Under the pieces are notes generated by a model. The model was not told where the DNA came from. It saw nothing but the letters and a program-made list of their open reading frames with translations, and ran no database searches. The position numbers and the translations under genes were made by a program. From Acuticoccus mangrovi (GTDB taxonomy: Bacteria; Pseudomonadota; Alphaproteobacteria; Rhizobiales; Amorphaceae), in assembly GCF_016411865.1 (NCBI RefSeq), contig NZ_JAEKJA010000007.1, positions 62,001 to 126,000 of the forward strand: a stretch of DNA of 64,000 bases, written 5' to 3'. Shown here piece after piece: positions 17,437-26,249 of this stretch; the first letter of the stretch is position 1; the number at the start of each line of letters is the position of its first letter.

Positions 17437-18606
17437 GCGGTTCCTGAGGAAGCCGTCGATGCGCTGCATCGCCTCCAGGATGCGGTCCTTGGCGGCGGCG
17501 TAGGACACCCGCACATAGCCCTCGCCGAGGATGCCGAAGTCGGGACCGCCGATGAGGGCGACACCGGCCTCGCGCAGCAGCGCATCGGCGAAGGGCTTGG
17601 CCTGCCACCCGGTCGCCTTGATGTTGGGGAAGGCGTAGAAGGCGCCCTTCGGCGTGGCGCAGGAGACGCCGGGGAGCGCGTTGAGGGCGTCGACCACCGC
17701 GCGGCGACGGTCGTCGAAGGCGGCCACCATCTCGCTCACCGCGTCCTGCGGGCCGGTGAGGGCGGCGATGCCGGCATACTGGGCCGGGGCGTTGACGCAG
17801 CTCCAGGCGTTGACGGCGAGCTTGCGGGCGTTGTCGTAGAGCGACTTCGGCCACAGCGACCAACCGAGGCGCCAGCCGGTCATGGCGTAGGTCTTGGAGA
17901 AGCCGTCGAGCAGGATCAGCTGGTCGCGCAGCTCCGGAAAGGCGCCGAGCGACACGTGGGGCAGCCCGTCATAGGTCATGCGGCCGTAGATCTCGTCGCT
18001 CATCACCGCGACGTCCGGACGGGCGGCGAGGATCTTCGCGAGCTTCGCCACGTCCTCCGGCGGGGTGACGCCGCCGGTGGGGTTCGCCGGCGAGTTGACG
18101 ATGACGAGGCGCGTCCGGTCGCTGATGAGCGCCTCCACCTCTTCCGGCGCGAAGGCGAAGCCGTTCTCCTCGCGGATCGGCAGCGGCACGGGGGTGGCGC
18201 CGGTGAACTCGATCATCGAACGGTAGATCGGGAAGCCTGGGTCCGGATAGAGGATCTCCACCCCCGGCTCGCCGAACATCATGATCGCCATGTACATCGT
18301 GACCTTGCCGCCCGGCACGATCATGATGTGGTCGGCGTCGGTGGCGACGCCGGTGCGCATGGCGATGTCGTTCGCCACCACCTCGCGGAGCTCGGGGATG
18401 CCGGTGGCGGCGGTGTAGCCGTGATGGCCGTCGCGCAGCGCCTTCACCGCGGCTTCCACGATGTGCGGCGGGGTGGGGAAATCGGGCTGCCCGATGCCCA
18501 GATTGATGATGTCGCGCCCCTCCGCGGCGAGCGCGTTGGCGCGGGCGAGAACCGCGAACGCGTTCTCCTCGCCGATGCGGTCGAAGCCGGCCACTGTGTG
18601 CAGCAT
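17425..18606 (-). CDS. Class I/II pyridoxal-phosphate aminotransferase
   Basis: A 393-residue fold-type I aminotransferase of the aspartate/aromatic (AspC-like, subgroup Igamma) kind. PLP lysine Lys238 lies in SKTYAMTGWRLGW, with Asn175 (NSPANPTGG), Asp204 and Tyr207 (SDEIYG) holding the cofactor and the LGIGQPDF substrate loop at 36-43. It would transfer amino groups between a 2-oxo acid and an amino acid in the cytoplasm. It is separated by 60 bp from the exporter gene upstream. The precise amino acid is not clear from sequence. Confidence 0.88.
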   Translation of the reverse strand: MLHTVAGFDRIGEENAFAVLARANALAAEGRDIINLGIGQPDFPTPPHIVEAAVKALRDGHHGYTAATGIPELREVVANDIAMRTGVATDADHIMIVPGGKVTMYMAIMMFGEPGVEILYPDPGFPIYRSMIEFTGATPVPLPIREENGFAFAPEEVEALISDRTRLVIVNSPANPTGGVTPPEDVAKLAKILAARPDVAVMSDEIYGRMTYDGLPHVSLGAFPELRDQLILLDGFSKTYAMTGWRLGWSLWPKSLYDNARKLAVNAWSCVNAPAQYAGIAALTGPQDAVSEMVAAFDDRRRAVVDALNALPGVSCATPKGAFYAFPNIKATGWQAKPFADALLREAGVALIGGPDFGILGEGYVRVSYAAAKDRILEAMQRIDGFLRNRAAA

Positions 18607-18666
18607 GTTCTATCCTCCCGGGGCGGTCGTCTTAGCGGCCTCGGCGGGCCTCTGCCAAGGGGCGCC

Positions 18667-19581
18667 TCAGCGGATCGGCGGGGTGCGGTTCACCACCGTC
18701 TGCCCGCGCACGCGCTCGCGGTGCAGAATGTAGAGGCCGGACGCGGCGATGATGAGGGTGCCGGCGACCGTCCACCGGTCCGGCGTGTCGTTGAAGACGA
18801 CGTAGCCGAGCGTGATCATCCAGAACATCTGCATATAGATGAACGGGGCGAGCAGGGAGGCGCTGGCGATGCGATGGGCGATCACGAGCGCGCCGTGGCC
18901 CGATGCGCCGAGCGCCCCCATGAGGAAGGCGAGGACCCACTGCCAGCCGTGCAGGCTGGTGAGGGCCCCGTAGGAAAACGGCGACAGCACCACCACGCCG
19001 ACGAGGGCGGACAGCATCAAGAGGCCCATCGCCGATTCGGTGCGCCGCATGATGCGCGTCATCATGGTGTAGCTCGCGAAGCAGAGCATCGAGAGCACCG
19101 AGAGGCCGGCGGCCCAGTGCATCGCCCCGGTGCCCGGCCGCAGCACCACCAAGACGCCGATGAAGCCGACGATGACGGCGCACCAGCGGCGCACGCCCAC
19201 CTGCTCGCCGAGCACTGGTCCGGCGAGTGCGGTCACCACCATCGGCGCGGCGAAGGTGATGGCGCTGGTCTCGGCGAGCTGCAGATATTGCAGGGCCCAG
19301 AAGTTGAAGAAGGTGGCGCCGAGAAGGGTGAGGCCGCGCACCGTTTGGAGGATCGGCTTGCGGGTGCGGAAAGGCGAGAAGTCCCGCCAGACGCGCAGGA
19401 AGATCGCCAGCAGCAGCACGTGCGTCGCATAGCGGAGCCAGACCACCTCGACCGAGGCGATCGAGCGGCCGAGATATTTCGCGGTCGCGTCGAGGCAGGC
19501 GAACATCGACACCGCGAAGATCATCAGGAGGATGCCCCTGATGGCGGCGCCGGCCTCCGTGTCGGCAGGCGCGAGCGGCAC
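18667..19581 (-). CDS. EamA/DMT-superfamily membrane transporter
   Basis: A 304-residue protein with ten membrane spans arranged as two EamA repeats, of the RhaT/SAM-uptake-like branch (FACLDATAKYLGRS near the start, LAETSAITFAAPMVVTALAG at the end of the first repeat). Such proteins export or import amino acids and related metabolites. It starts with GTG at 19581, directly after the TAA of the MarR gene, so the two are almost certainly cotranscribed and the regulator may control the exporter. No substrate can be assigned. Confidence 0.82.
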   Translation of the reverse strand: MPLAPADTEAGAAIRGILLMIFAVSMFACLDATAKYLGRSIASVEVVWLRYATHVLLLAIFLRVWRDFSPFRTRKPILQTVRGLTLLGATFFNFWALQYLQLAETSAITFAAPMVVTALAGPVLGEQVGVRRWCAVIVGFIGVLVVLRPGTGAMHWAAGLSVLSMLCFASYTMMTRIMRRTESAMGLLMLSALVGVVVLSPFSYGALTSLHGWQWVLAFLMGALGASGHGALVIAHRIASASLLAPFIYMQMFWMITLGYVVFNDTPDRWTVAGTLIIAASGLYILHRERVRGQTVVNRTPPIR

Positions 19582-20073
19582 TTAGGCCGTCACGTCCTCG
19601 AGGTCGTCGTCTTCGTCGATGTCGTCGGCGTGGGCGATGCCGTTGGCGGCGAGCAAATTCTTTTCCATCTTCCGCAATAGCTTGCGGATCCGCCGACGGT
19701 CCTTGTCGTCGAACCCTGCGAGCGCTTCCTTCTCGAGCCTTTTCCAGGTCTTATCCACGTCGCCGATGATGGCACGACCGGGCTCGGTGAGGAAGACCCG
19801 TGCGAGCCGTCCGTCCTGCTCGGAGGTCTGGCGGACGACGAAGCCGTGCGCGGCGAGGCGGGTCACCATCTTCGTCACGGTGGGAGGCTGCACGCCGAGG
19901 GTGGCGGCGAGCTCGCTCATCGTCTGCCCGTCCTGCCCGCCGAGCGCCTTCAGGACCACCTCCTGGCCCGGGTAGAGGCCGAGAGCGGACAGGTGCGCGC
20001 CCGCTCGGCTGCGCTGCGCCTTGGCCGCCTGGGCGAGGCGATGGGTTGCTGACTTCGAATGATCGAACGGCAT
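19582..20073 (-). CDS. MarR-family transcriptional regulator
   Basis: A 163-residue winged-helix protein: TMSELAATLGVQPPTVTKMVTRLAAHGFV is the recognition helix region (about residues 51-79) and SEQDGRLARVFLTEPG the wing, followed by a dimerising helical end and a very acidic tail (DDIDEDDDLED). MarR proteins repress until a small ligand binds. ATG 20073 is preceded by GAGGG at good distance; the frame extends upstream but without conservation. Being first of the pair with the EamA exporter, it likely controls that gene and itself. Confidence 0.88.
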   Translation of the reverse strand: MPFDHSKSATHRLAQAAKAQRSRAGAHLSALGLYPGQEVVLKALGGQDGQTMSELAATLGVQPPTVTKMVTRLAAHGFVVRQTSEQDGRLARVFLTEPGRAIIGDVDKTWKRLEKEALAGFDDKDRRRIRKLLRKMEKNLLAANGIAHADDIDEDDDLEDVTA

Positions 20074-20229
20074 GGGACCCTCTAGGCTCCGGCTCGTCGA
20101 CACGGCGAGGGGCGGCGCCGGCACCGGAATTTTGCCGGCTGAATAGGCCGCTCCTTGCGCCGGGGCAAGCGTAGCGAAGGGAAAAATACATCACAAAGCG
20201 GGAAAAAGGCGCTCTGTGTGCGCCGAGGG
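20074..20229. promoter_or_regulatory. Spacer upstream of the MarR gene
   Basis: In this 156-bp gap, 20180-20215 is A-rich on the plus strand (gaaaaata and ggaaaaagg blocks around tcacaaagc). Read on the minus strand, two near-identical tttttccc blocks stand about 20 bp apart, a pattern that could be a direct-repeat operator or upstream promoter element for the MarR gene. This is a visual impression only. Confidence 0.3.
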
Positions 20230-20823
20230 TCACAACGCTGCCATCATCCCGCGAACCCGTGCGGCGTAGGTGGTGCGGGCCTCCGGCGTCGAGGAATCGA
20301 TGCGGTAGAGGGCGGCGTAGCGGGTGCGCGCGCGCGGATGGCAGATGTAGCGGAAGCCGCGCAGCAGCGTGCGCCGCCCCGGCTCGCCGACGAACTTCGA
20401 CTGCCAGAAGGTGGCTCCGCAGGTGGTGACCGCGGCGATGGTGGTGATGTTGTGGAGGAGCGGTTGCATCGGCCGGTCCTCGGTCGGCATCGCGAAGGTT
20501 GCATGCGGCACCATCACCCGGTCGAGCCAGCCCTTCAGCATCGCCGGCAGCCCGAACCACCACGTCGGGTAGACGAACACGATGGTGTCGCACCAGCGCA
20601 GCGAGGCGATGTAGTCGGCGACCGGCCGCTCGTTCTCGCCCTCGGTATGGTAGCCGAGGCGCTCCTCAAGGCTCATCGCCGGGTCGAAGCCTTCGGCGTA
20701 GAGGTCGTGCACGCGGCACTCGCGGCCGGGGCGGGCGAGCCCCGTCGTCACTTCGGCGAGGAGATGGGCGCCGAAGCTCTGCGGGTTGGGGTGGCAGAAG
20801 ACGACGAGGGCGCGCTGGGTCAT
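20230..20823 (-). CDS. NAD(P)H:quinone reductase-type flavoprotein (flavodoxin fold)
   Basis: A 197-residue FMN/FAD flavodoxin-like protein of the NQO1/KefF/MdaB type: VVFCHPNPQSFG binds the flavin phosphate, FVYPTWWFGLPAMLKGWLDRV is the hallmark second segment and AAVTTCGATFW the third. It would pass two electrons from NAD(P)H to a quinone or other acceptor. Its ATG overlaps the TGA of the FAD-linked oxidase gene (ATGA), making it the last gene of the operon and perhaps a partner in redox chemistry on the imported substrate. Confidence 0.85.
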   Translation of the reverse strand: MTQRALVVFCHPNPQSFGAHLLAEVTTGLARPGRECRVHDLYAEGFDPAMSLEERLGYHTEGENERPVADYIASLRWCDTIVFVYPTWWFGLPAMLKGWLDRVMVPHATFAMPTEDRPMQPLLHNITTIAAVTTCGATFWQSKFVGEPGRRTLLRGFRYICHPRARTRYAALYRIDSSTPEARTTYAARVRGMMAAL

Positions 20824-22211
20824 CGCGCGAGCGTCGGGAAGAGGTAGGGCTTGCCGTAGTCGAAGTCGGGATTGTCCCAGGCGATCATCTTGCCCGGATT
20901 GAGCAGCCCCTTGGGATCAGCGCGCCGCTTGAAGGCGAGCTGCACCGCGTCGGTCTCCTTCATGCCGCCCTCTTCCAGCGTGTAGCGGTGGGGGTTGAAG
21001 ATCGGGCAGCCGTTGTCCTCGTGGATCGCCACGATCTCGTCGAGCCGTGCCTCGGTGGTGTAGCGGATCAGCGGCAGGCCGAAGCAGCCGACGGCCCCGT
21101 CGAAGCGGACGAACTCCAGGTGGGTGGGCGCCTCGTCGCCGAAGATCTCGGCGATTCTCAGGACCTTCCCGCAGATGTCGGGCTGCGGATAGAGCACCTG
21201 CAGATAGGTGATCGCCGGATCGACGCGCAAGGCGCGCAGCGTGGTGTGGTTCCACGACAGTTCGAAGGCGGCCGGCAGGCGCGCCCGCGTCGCCTCGTCG
21301 AGCTGGTCGGAGCGCAGCGTCACCGTGCCGCCGGCGCGGGCGGCGAGACGGGCGACGTCGTCGACGGCGAAGGGAGCGGCGACGACGATCGCCACCGCCT
21401 CGCCCGCCGGCAGGTAGGGAGCGTGGCGCTTGAAGTAGCCGGCGACGCTCGCGTCCACCACGGCGACGTTCTTCAGCAGCAGCCCGTCGGCGGCGGCGAG
21501 CGTCTCGCCGTAGCGCACCGCCCCTTCCAGCGTCGGAAAGGTGGCGAGAAGGTCGACCCAGGCGTAGGCCGGGGCCAGCGGCATCTCCACCTCGGTGATG
21601 ACGCCGGTGGTGCCGTAGGCGTGGCTCGCCTTGGCGATGTCGTCGCCGGTGAGGTCGACGACGGACGGGATCGAGCCGTCGAGGGCGGCAAGGCGCAGGC
21701 GGATGATGTTGCCGGCGTCGCGCAGGCCGCCCCAGCGGATCGAGCCGACGCCGCCCGAGCCGCCCGCCACGAAGCCGCCGATCGAGGCGGTGTGGTAGGT
21801 GGAGGGCGAGAGCCGCAGCTCCTGCCCGCTCGCCCGCGTCGCCTCGTCGATCTTGGCGAGGATCGCGCCGGGCTCGGCCACGACGCGCCCCTCGCCGATC
21901 TCGATGACGCGGTCGAGCGCCGAGACGTCGATCACCAGGCCGCCGGCGAGCGGCATCGCCTGGCCGTAGTTGCCGGTGCCGGCGCCGCGCACCGTCACCG
22001 GCACGTCGTTGCGCCACGCGGAGCCGAGGGCCGCGTGCAGCTCGTCGACGCTGCGCGGCGTCGCGACGAGGTCGGCGGCCACCGCGTCGAGCTGGCGCTT
22101 CAGGACCGGCGAGTACCAGTAGAAGTCGCGGCTCTTCTGCTGGAGGATGCGGGGGTTCTCCTCGAGCGGCACCTCACCGTCGAGCTCGGCCTTCAGCGCG
22201 GCGATGTCCAT
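20820..22211 (-). CDS. FAD-linked oxidase (VAO/GlcD-like family)
   Basis: A 463-residue flavoprotein with an N-terminal PCMH FAD-binding domain (VPVTVRGAGTGNYGQAMPLAGG near 71-92, ASIGGFVAGGSGGVGSIRWG) and a C-terminal substrate-binding part ending in NPGKM(I)AWDNP, the usual DPKGLLNPGK closing motif. Family members oxidise hydroxy acids, alditols or amines. The ATG at 22211 lies 18 bp inside the end of the amidohydrolase gene. In this operon it may oxidise the product of that amidohydrolase. The N-terminal stretch before residue 50 (KSRDFYWYSP) is typical of the proteobacterial clade found beside ABC importers. Confidence 0.85.
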   Translation of the reverse strand: MDIAALKAELDGEVPLEENPRILQQKSRDFYWYSPVLKRQLDAVAADLVATPRSVDELHAALGSAWRNDVPVTVRGAGTGNYGQAMPLAGGLVIDVSALDRVIEIGEGRVVAEPGAILAKIDEATRASGQELRLSPSTYHTASIGGFVAGGSGGVGSIRWGGLRDAGNIIRLRLAALDGSIPSVVDLTGDDIAKASHAYGTTGVITEVEMPLAPAYAWVDLLATFPTLEGAVRYGETLAAADGLLLKNVAVVDASVAGYFKRHAPYLPAGEAVAIVVAAPFAVDDVARLAARAGGTVTLRSDQLDEATRARLPAAFELSWNHTTLRALRVDPAITYLQVLYPQPDICGKVLRIAEIFGDEAPTHLEFVRFDGAVGCFGLPLIRYTTEARLDEIVAIHEDNGCPIFNPHRYTLEEGGMKETDAVQLAFKRRADPKGLLNPGKMIAWDNPDFDYGKPYLFPTLAR

Positions 22212-23446
22212 AGGGCATCCAGTTCGCAATAGTCGGGAGGGGAGGCGTCGATCACGGCGCCGGCGCGGATCACCGTGCGGTCGATCTGCGGCCGGCTGAA
22301 GAGCTCCGTGGAGTGGCGGGCGCTGAAGAGCACGAGGTCCGCCGGTGCACCGGGAGCGATGCGGCCGTGCTCGGCGAGACCCATGATGGCGGCTGGGGTG
22401 GTGGAGAAGGCGCGCGGCCACAGCCCCACCGGGTGGTCGAGGTGGAGCACGCGCGTCGCCTCGCGCCACACCTCGACCATGTCGAGGTCGCCGTAGGCGT
22501 AGAACGGGTCGCGCGTGTTGTCGGAGGCGATGGCGACGCGGATGCCCCGGGCGGCCATCTCGTGCACCAGCGTGCCGCCGCGGATGCGCGGCGTGCGCCC
22601 GGCGTGGCGGTCCTGCAGATAGAGATTGCAGAGCGGCAGGCTGACGATCGCGAGGCCCGCCTCGGCCACGAGGTCGAGCGTGCGGGCGGCGTCCGCCTCC
22701 GGCCGGGCCATCTGCGAGCAGCAGTGGCCGCAGGTGATGGTGCCGGAGAAGCCCACCGCGATCGCCTGCCGCGCCACCTCCTCAAGCACGTTGACGGACG
22801 GGTCGAGTGTCTCGTCGACATGGAAGTCGAGGTCGAGGCCGCGATCCTCGGCGGTCACGAGCAGGCGGCGGATGCGCTCGGCGATGTCCGCCTCGGGGGT
22901 CAGCACCGCGCCGACGAGGCCGCCGAAGCCGGTGATCTTGTCGAACAGCGGGCCGAGATCCTCCGCCATCGAGGCGGCGTTCATGAGGCTCACGCCCTGG
23001 AGCGTGACGCGGTCGGCCCACGCCGCCCGCACCTCGGCGAAGACCGGCCAGGAAATGTCGTCCTGCGGCGGGATGGAATCGATGTGGGTGCGGATCGCCG
23101 CCGTGCCGTAGGCGTAGGCGGCGGCGAGGCCGAACTCCATGCGGGCGCGCACGTCCGCCGCGCTCCAGTGGGCGACGCGGTCCTCGCCCGTCGCCTGAAG
23201 CGCGCTCATGAACGTCCCGTCGGGGTTCGCCTGGCGCGGCCAGATGTGTCCCTTGTCGAGATGGGTGTGCATGTCGACGAAGGCGGGCACCAGAATGCCG
23301 CCGCGGGCGTCGATGTCGCCGCCTTGCCCGGCGGCCGGCTCGACAAGGGCGACGCGGCCCGCCTCGACGCTCACGTCGAAGAGGGCGAGGTCGTCGCCTG
23401 GACCCTCCTGGAAGGCTTCGGGAATGGCGGCGTTGGCGACGATCAT
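22193..23446 (-). CDS. Amidohydrolase, cytosine deaminase (CodA)-like
   Basis: A 417-residue metal-dependent hydrolase of the cytosine deaminase/isopropylammelide clade. The mononuclear metal site reads His60 and His62 (MHTHLDKG), His209 with catalytic Glu212 (HVDE), His241 (CGHC) and Asp309 (SDNTRDPF). It should deaminate or hydrolyse a cyclic amidine or imide such as a pyrimidine, hydantoin, triazine or creatinine-like ring in the cytoplasm. ATGA overlap couples it to the permease gene. The substrate channel residues differ from E. coli CodA, so cytosine itself is not assured. Confidence 0.85.
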   Translation of the reverse strand: MIVANAAIPEAFQEGPGDDLALFDVSVEAGRVALVEPAAGQGGDIDARGGILVPAFVDMHTHLDKGHIWPRQANPDGTFMSALQATGEDRVAHWSAADVRARMEFGLAAAYAYGTAAIRTHIDSIPPQDDISWPVFAEVRAAWADRVTLQGVSLMNAASMAEDLGPLFDKITGFGGLVGAVLTPEADIAERIRRLLVTAEDRGLDLDFHVDETLDPSVNVLEEVARQAIAVGFSGTITCGHCCSQMARPEADAARTLDLVAEAGLAIVSLPLCNLYLQDRHAGRTPRIRGGTLVHEMAARGIRVAIASDNTRDPFYAYGDLDMVEVWREATRVLHLDHPVGLWPRAFSTTPAAIMGLAEHGRIAPGAPADLVLFSARHSTELFSRPQIDRTVIRAGAVIDASPPDYCELDALWTSPR

Positions 23447-24279
23447 CGACGGCCCCGGTCCATGGCGCTTTCGTGCCACTTCCCGAGGATGCGGTTGGAG
23501 AGCACGCTGAGCGACACGTAGATCAGTATGCCCGTCGCGGAGATGAGGACAAGAGCGGCGAAGAGGCGGGGGATGTTGAGGCGATAGCCCGACTCGATGA
23601 TGCGCGAGGCGAGGCCCGTGCCGAAGCCCGAGGCGCCGGCCACGAACTCGGCCACCACCGCGCCGATCAGGGCGAGACCGCCGGCGATGCGCAGCCCGCC
23701 GAGAAAATAGGGCATCGCCGCCGGGAGCTGCAGATAGCGCAGCGTCTGCCAGCGGCTCGCGCCGTAGAGGCGGTAGAGGTCGCGCAGGTTGCGGTCGGCG
23801 GAGTTGAGGCCCAGCGTGGTGTTGGACAGGATCGGGAAGAAGGCGACGATCCAGGCGCAGATCAAAAGCTTCGCGAGGTCGTTGCCGACATAGATGTTGA
23901 TCAGCGGGAAGATCGCCACGATGGGCGTCACCTGCAGCACCACGGCGATGGGGAAGAAGGAATATTCCACGATCCGCGACTGCGTGAGGGCGATCGCGAG
24001 GGCGACGCCGCCGATCGTCGCGAGCGCCAGCGCCAGCAGCGTGATGAGCAGCGTGTTGAGGAGCGAGGGTCCGAGAACCCCGAAGTCGGCGACGATCGTC
24101 CACACCACGAGGCCCGGTCGCGGCAGGATGTAGGTGGGGATCTCGTTCGCCGTCACGACGAAGTCCCAGCCCACGACGAGGGCGGCGAGCACCGCGAAGG
24201 GCAGGCCGATGCGCAGCCACTTGTCGAGCCGCCGCCGGCGCGCCTCGCGCGAACGGGCGGGCGGCGCGGCGGCGCTCAT
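23443..24279 (-). CDS. ABC transporter permease (NitT/TauT, BPD type)
   Basis: A 278-residue inner-membrane protein with six spans, homologous to SsuC/TauC/ThiX permeases. The cytoplasmic EAA loop, which contacts the ATPase, is around DLYRLYGASRWQTLRYLQLPAAMPYFLGGLR. ATG 24279 overlaps the ATPase gene stop (ATGA) and its own stop overlaps the amidohydrolase start. It forms the channel of the importer with the ATPase at 24276-25076 and the binding protein at 25084-26091. Confidence 0.9.
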   Translation of the reverse strand: MSAAAPPARSREARRRRLDKWLRIGLPFAVLAALVVGWDFVVTANEIPTYILPRPGLVVWTIVADFGVLGPSLLNTLLITLLALALATIGGVALAIALTQSRIVEYSFFPIAVVLQVTPIVAIFPLINIYVGNDLAKLLICAWIVAFFPILSNTTLGLNSADRNLRDLYRLYGASRWQTLRYLQLPAAMPYFLGGLRIAGGLALIGAVVAEFVAGASGFGTGLASRIIESGYRLNIPRLFAALVLISATGILIYVSLSVLSNRILGKWHESAMDRGRR

Positions 24280-25076
24280 TCCCCCATCGCCTCGTGGAGG
24301 GCGGCGGAGGTGGCGCTGGCGATCTCGCCATAGTGCGCCGAGGTGCGGAAGGCGGCGGTACGCGGCGAGGGCTCGTCGACCACCACCTCCGTTGCGACGT
24401 GCCCCGGCCGCCCGGTCATCACCGCGATGCGGGTGGAGAGGTAGACGGATTCGAACACCGAGTGGGTGACGAAGACGATCGTCCACGCCTTCTCCGCCCA
24501 TAGGTGCAACAGGTCGTCGTTGAGGCGGAAGCGGGTGATCTCGTCGAGCGCGGCGAACGGCTCGTCCATCAGGAGCACCGAGGGCTCGGTGGCGAGAGCA
24601 CGGGCGATCGAGACGCGCATCTTCATGCCGCCGGAGAGCTCGCGCGGGTAGGAGGTGGCGAAGTCGGCGAGCCCCACGCTCTCGAGCGCGGCCATGATGC
24701 GCGGTCCGGCGTCGGCCCGCGACACGCCTTTGAGGCGCAGCGGCAGCCACACATTCTCGAACACCTTGGCCCACGGCATCAAGGTGGGCTCCTGGAAGAC
24801 GAAGCCCACGTTGCGCGCCCGCTGCGCCGCGCGGCCGGCAACGCCGTCGTGCCAGTCGATGACGCCGGTGGTCGGCTCGTCGAGCCCCGCGACGAGCCGC
24901 AGGATGGTCGACTTGCCGCACCCCGACGGGCCGAGCAGGCTCAGGAACTCGCCGCGGCCGACGCTGAGGTCGACGCCGGCGAGCGCCTCGGTGCCGTTGT
25001 CGAAGGTCTTGCCGACGCCGGCGAGGGTCACGATGGGCGGCCGCTCGGCGGCGGCCGCGGAGGGATTGGCGATCAC
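24276..25076 (-). CDS. ABC transporter ATP-binding protein (NitT/TauT type)
   Basis: A 266-residue ATPase: Walker A GPSGCGKST at 49-57, signature LSGGMKMRVSIARA, Walker B LLMDEPFAALDE, and the switch His in VFVTHSVFE. The KMRV signature variant, with FVFQEPTLMPW as Q-loop, is characteristic of SsuB/TauB/ThiZ-like importers. It begins at GTG 25076, 7 bp after the binding-protein gene. It drives uptake for the catabolic enzymes encoded next in the operon. Confidence 0.92.
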   Translation of the reverse strand: MIANPSAAAAERPPIVTLAGVGKTFDNGTEALAGVDLSVGRGEFLSLLGPSGCGKSTILRLVAGLDEPTTGVIDWHDGVAGRAAQRARNVGFVFQEPTLMPWAKVFENVWLPLRLKGVSRADAGPRIMAALESVGLADFATSYPRELSGGMKMRVSIARALATEPSVLLMDEPFAALDEITRFRLNDDLLHLWAEKAWTIVFVTHSVFESVYLSTRIAVMTGRPGHVATEVVVDEPSPRTAAFRTSAHYGEIASATSAALHEAMGE

Positions 25077-25083
25077 CAGGGGC

Positions 25084-26091
25084 TTATTCGCCGGTCAGCG
25101 CCTTCTTCACGTCGAGCCCCACGCCCTTGTCCACGAACTCGAGCGTATAGATCGACTTCACGTCGATGCCCTTCGGCGCGACGCCCGCCGCCACCATCTT
25201 GTCGTAGAAGCTCGCGAACCGCTCGTCGGTCATGGCGCCGATGCCGAGCTCCAGCGCGTCGCCGGAATCGACGATGCCGTACTCCTTCATCTTGTCGACC
25301 GAATAGTCGAGCTGCGCCTGCGTCATCTCCGGATTGGCCTCAAGGATCAGCGCGTCGGCGGCGGAGCGGTCGCCGTAGAGATAGTTGTACCAGCCGATCG
25401 CCGAGCCATCGACGAAGCACTGCACCATCTCCGGGCTCTCCTCCGCGGTCTTCGCCATCACCTCCACCGTGGTGGCGTAGGTGTCGAAGCCGTAGTCGGC
25501 GAGCAGGAAGATCACCGGCTTGAAGCCGCCTTGCGTCTCGATCGCGTAGGGCTCGGACGTCACGTAGCCCTGCTGGCCGGAGCGCGGATTGGCGAGGAAG
25601 GGGGCCGGGTTGAAGGTGTAGGGTTTGCGCTGATCGGCGCTGAAGCCATACTCGCTGATCATCCATTGATAGTAGGACTGGAAGCCGTTCTCGCCGATCA
25701 GGAGGTCGATGGTCTTGAGGCTGTCCCAGGTGTCGAGGCCCTGATCGGGATGGGTCATCAGGACCTGCGGCTCCTTCTGGAAGTGCGCCGCGACGACCTT
25801 GAGGGGGATGCCCTGCTCGGCCGCGTTGAAGGCCTGGAGAAGGTTGCCGCCCATGTGGAACTGGATGCGGCCGGCGAGGAGGAGGGCGCGGTTGTTCACC
25901 TGCGGCCCGCCGGGGGCGATGGTCACGTCGAGCCCGCACGCCGCGTAGGTGCCGTCGGCGACGGACTGGTAGTAGCCGCCGTGCTCGGCTTGGGGCAGCC
26001 AGTTGGTGCCGAACGTCACTGCGGTGAGGTCCTGGGCGTGAGCGGTGCCCGCGGTCGCTGCGGCAAGCGCCAATATAAAAATGCGCGTCAT
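25084..26091 (-). CDS. Periplasmic substrate-binding protein (NMT1/THI5-like)
   Basis: A 335-residue exported protein with a signal peptide ending in TAHAQ. The mature part (TNWLPQAEHGGYYQS, GLDVTIAPGGPQVNN) matches the NMT1/THI5 fold that binds pyrimidines (ThiY), riboflavin-like or other flat heterocycles. Of two nearby ATGs, the one at 26091 has AGAGGG at proper distance; the one at 26097 touches it. As first gene of the operon it sets the specificity; with a CodA-like amidohydrolase downstream, an N-heterocycle is the best guess. Confidence 0.88.
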   Translation of the reverse strand: MTRIFILALAAATAGTAHAQDLTAVTFGTNWLPQAEHGGYYQSVADGTYAACGLDVTIAPGGPQVNNRALLLAGRIQFHMGGNLLQAFNAAEQGIPLKVVAAHFQKEPQVLMTHPDQGLDTWDSLKTIDLLIGENGFQSYYQWMISEYGFSADQRKPYTFNPAPFLANPRSGQQGYVTSEPYAIETQGGFKPVIFLLADYGFDTYATTVEVMAKTAEESPEMVQCFVDGSAIGWYNYLYGDRSAADALILEANPEMTQAQLDYSVDKMKEYGIVDSGDALELGIGAMTDERFASFYDKMVAAGVAPKGIDVKSIYTLEFVDKGVGLDVKKALTGE

Positions 26092-26249
26092 GTCCATCCC
26101 TCTGGTGTCCGGCCGTATGCCGACTTTCGGCCATGGTTAGCATCGCCGCTCGGTGCCGCCAACGGGCGGCGCACCCGGCGAGCTCGCCGATCGCGAGCAA
26201 TTCTCGTGCCGTGCTGGACGGGCGGTCGCCGCTCGACTAGCGTCGCATC

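Noticed and set aside
22212-22469. Earlier start for the FAD-linked oxidase
   Set aside because: The added part lies inside the amidohydrolase gene and is Arg/Pro/Ala low complexity; ATG 22211 gives the usual N-terminus.
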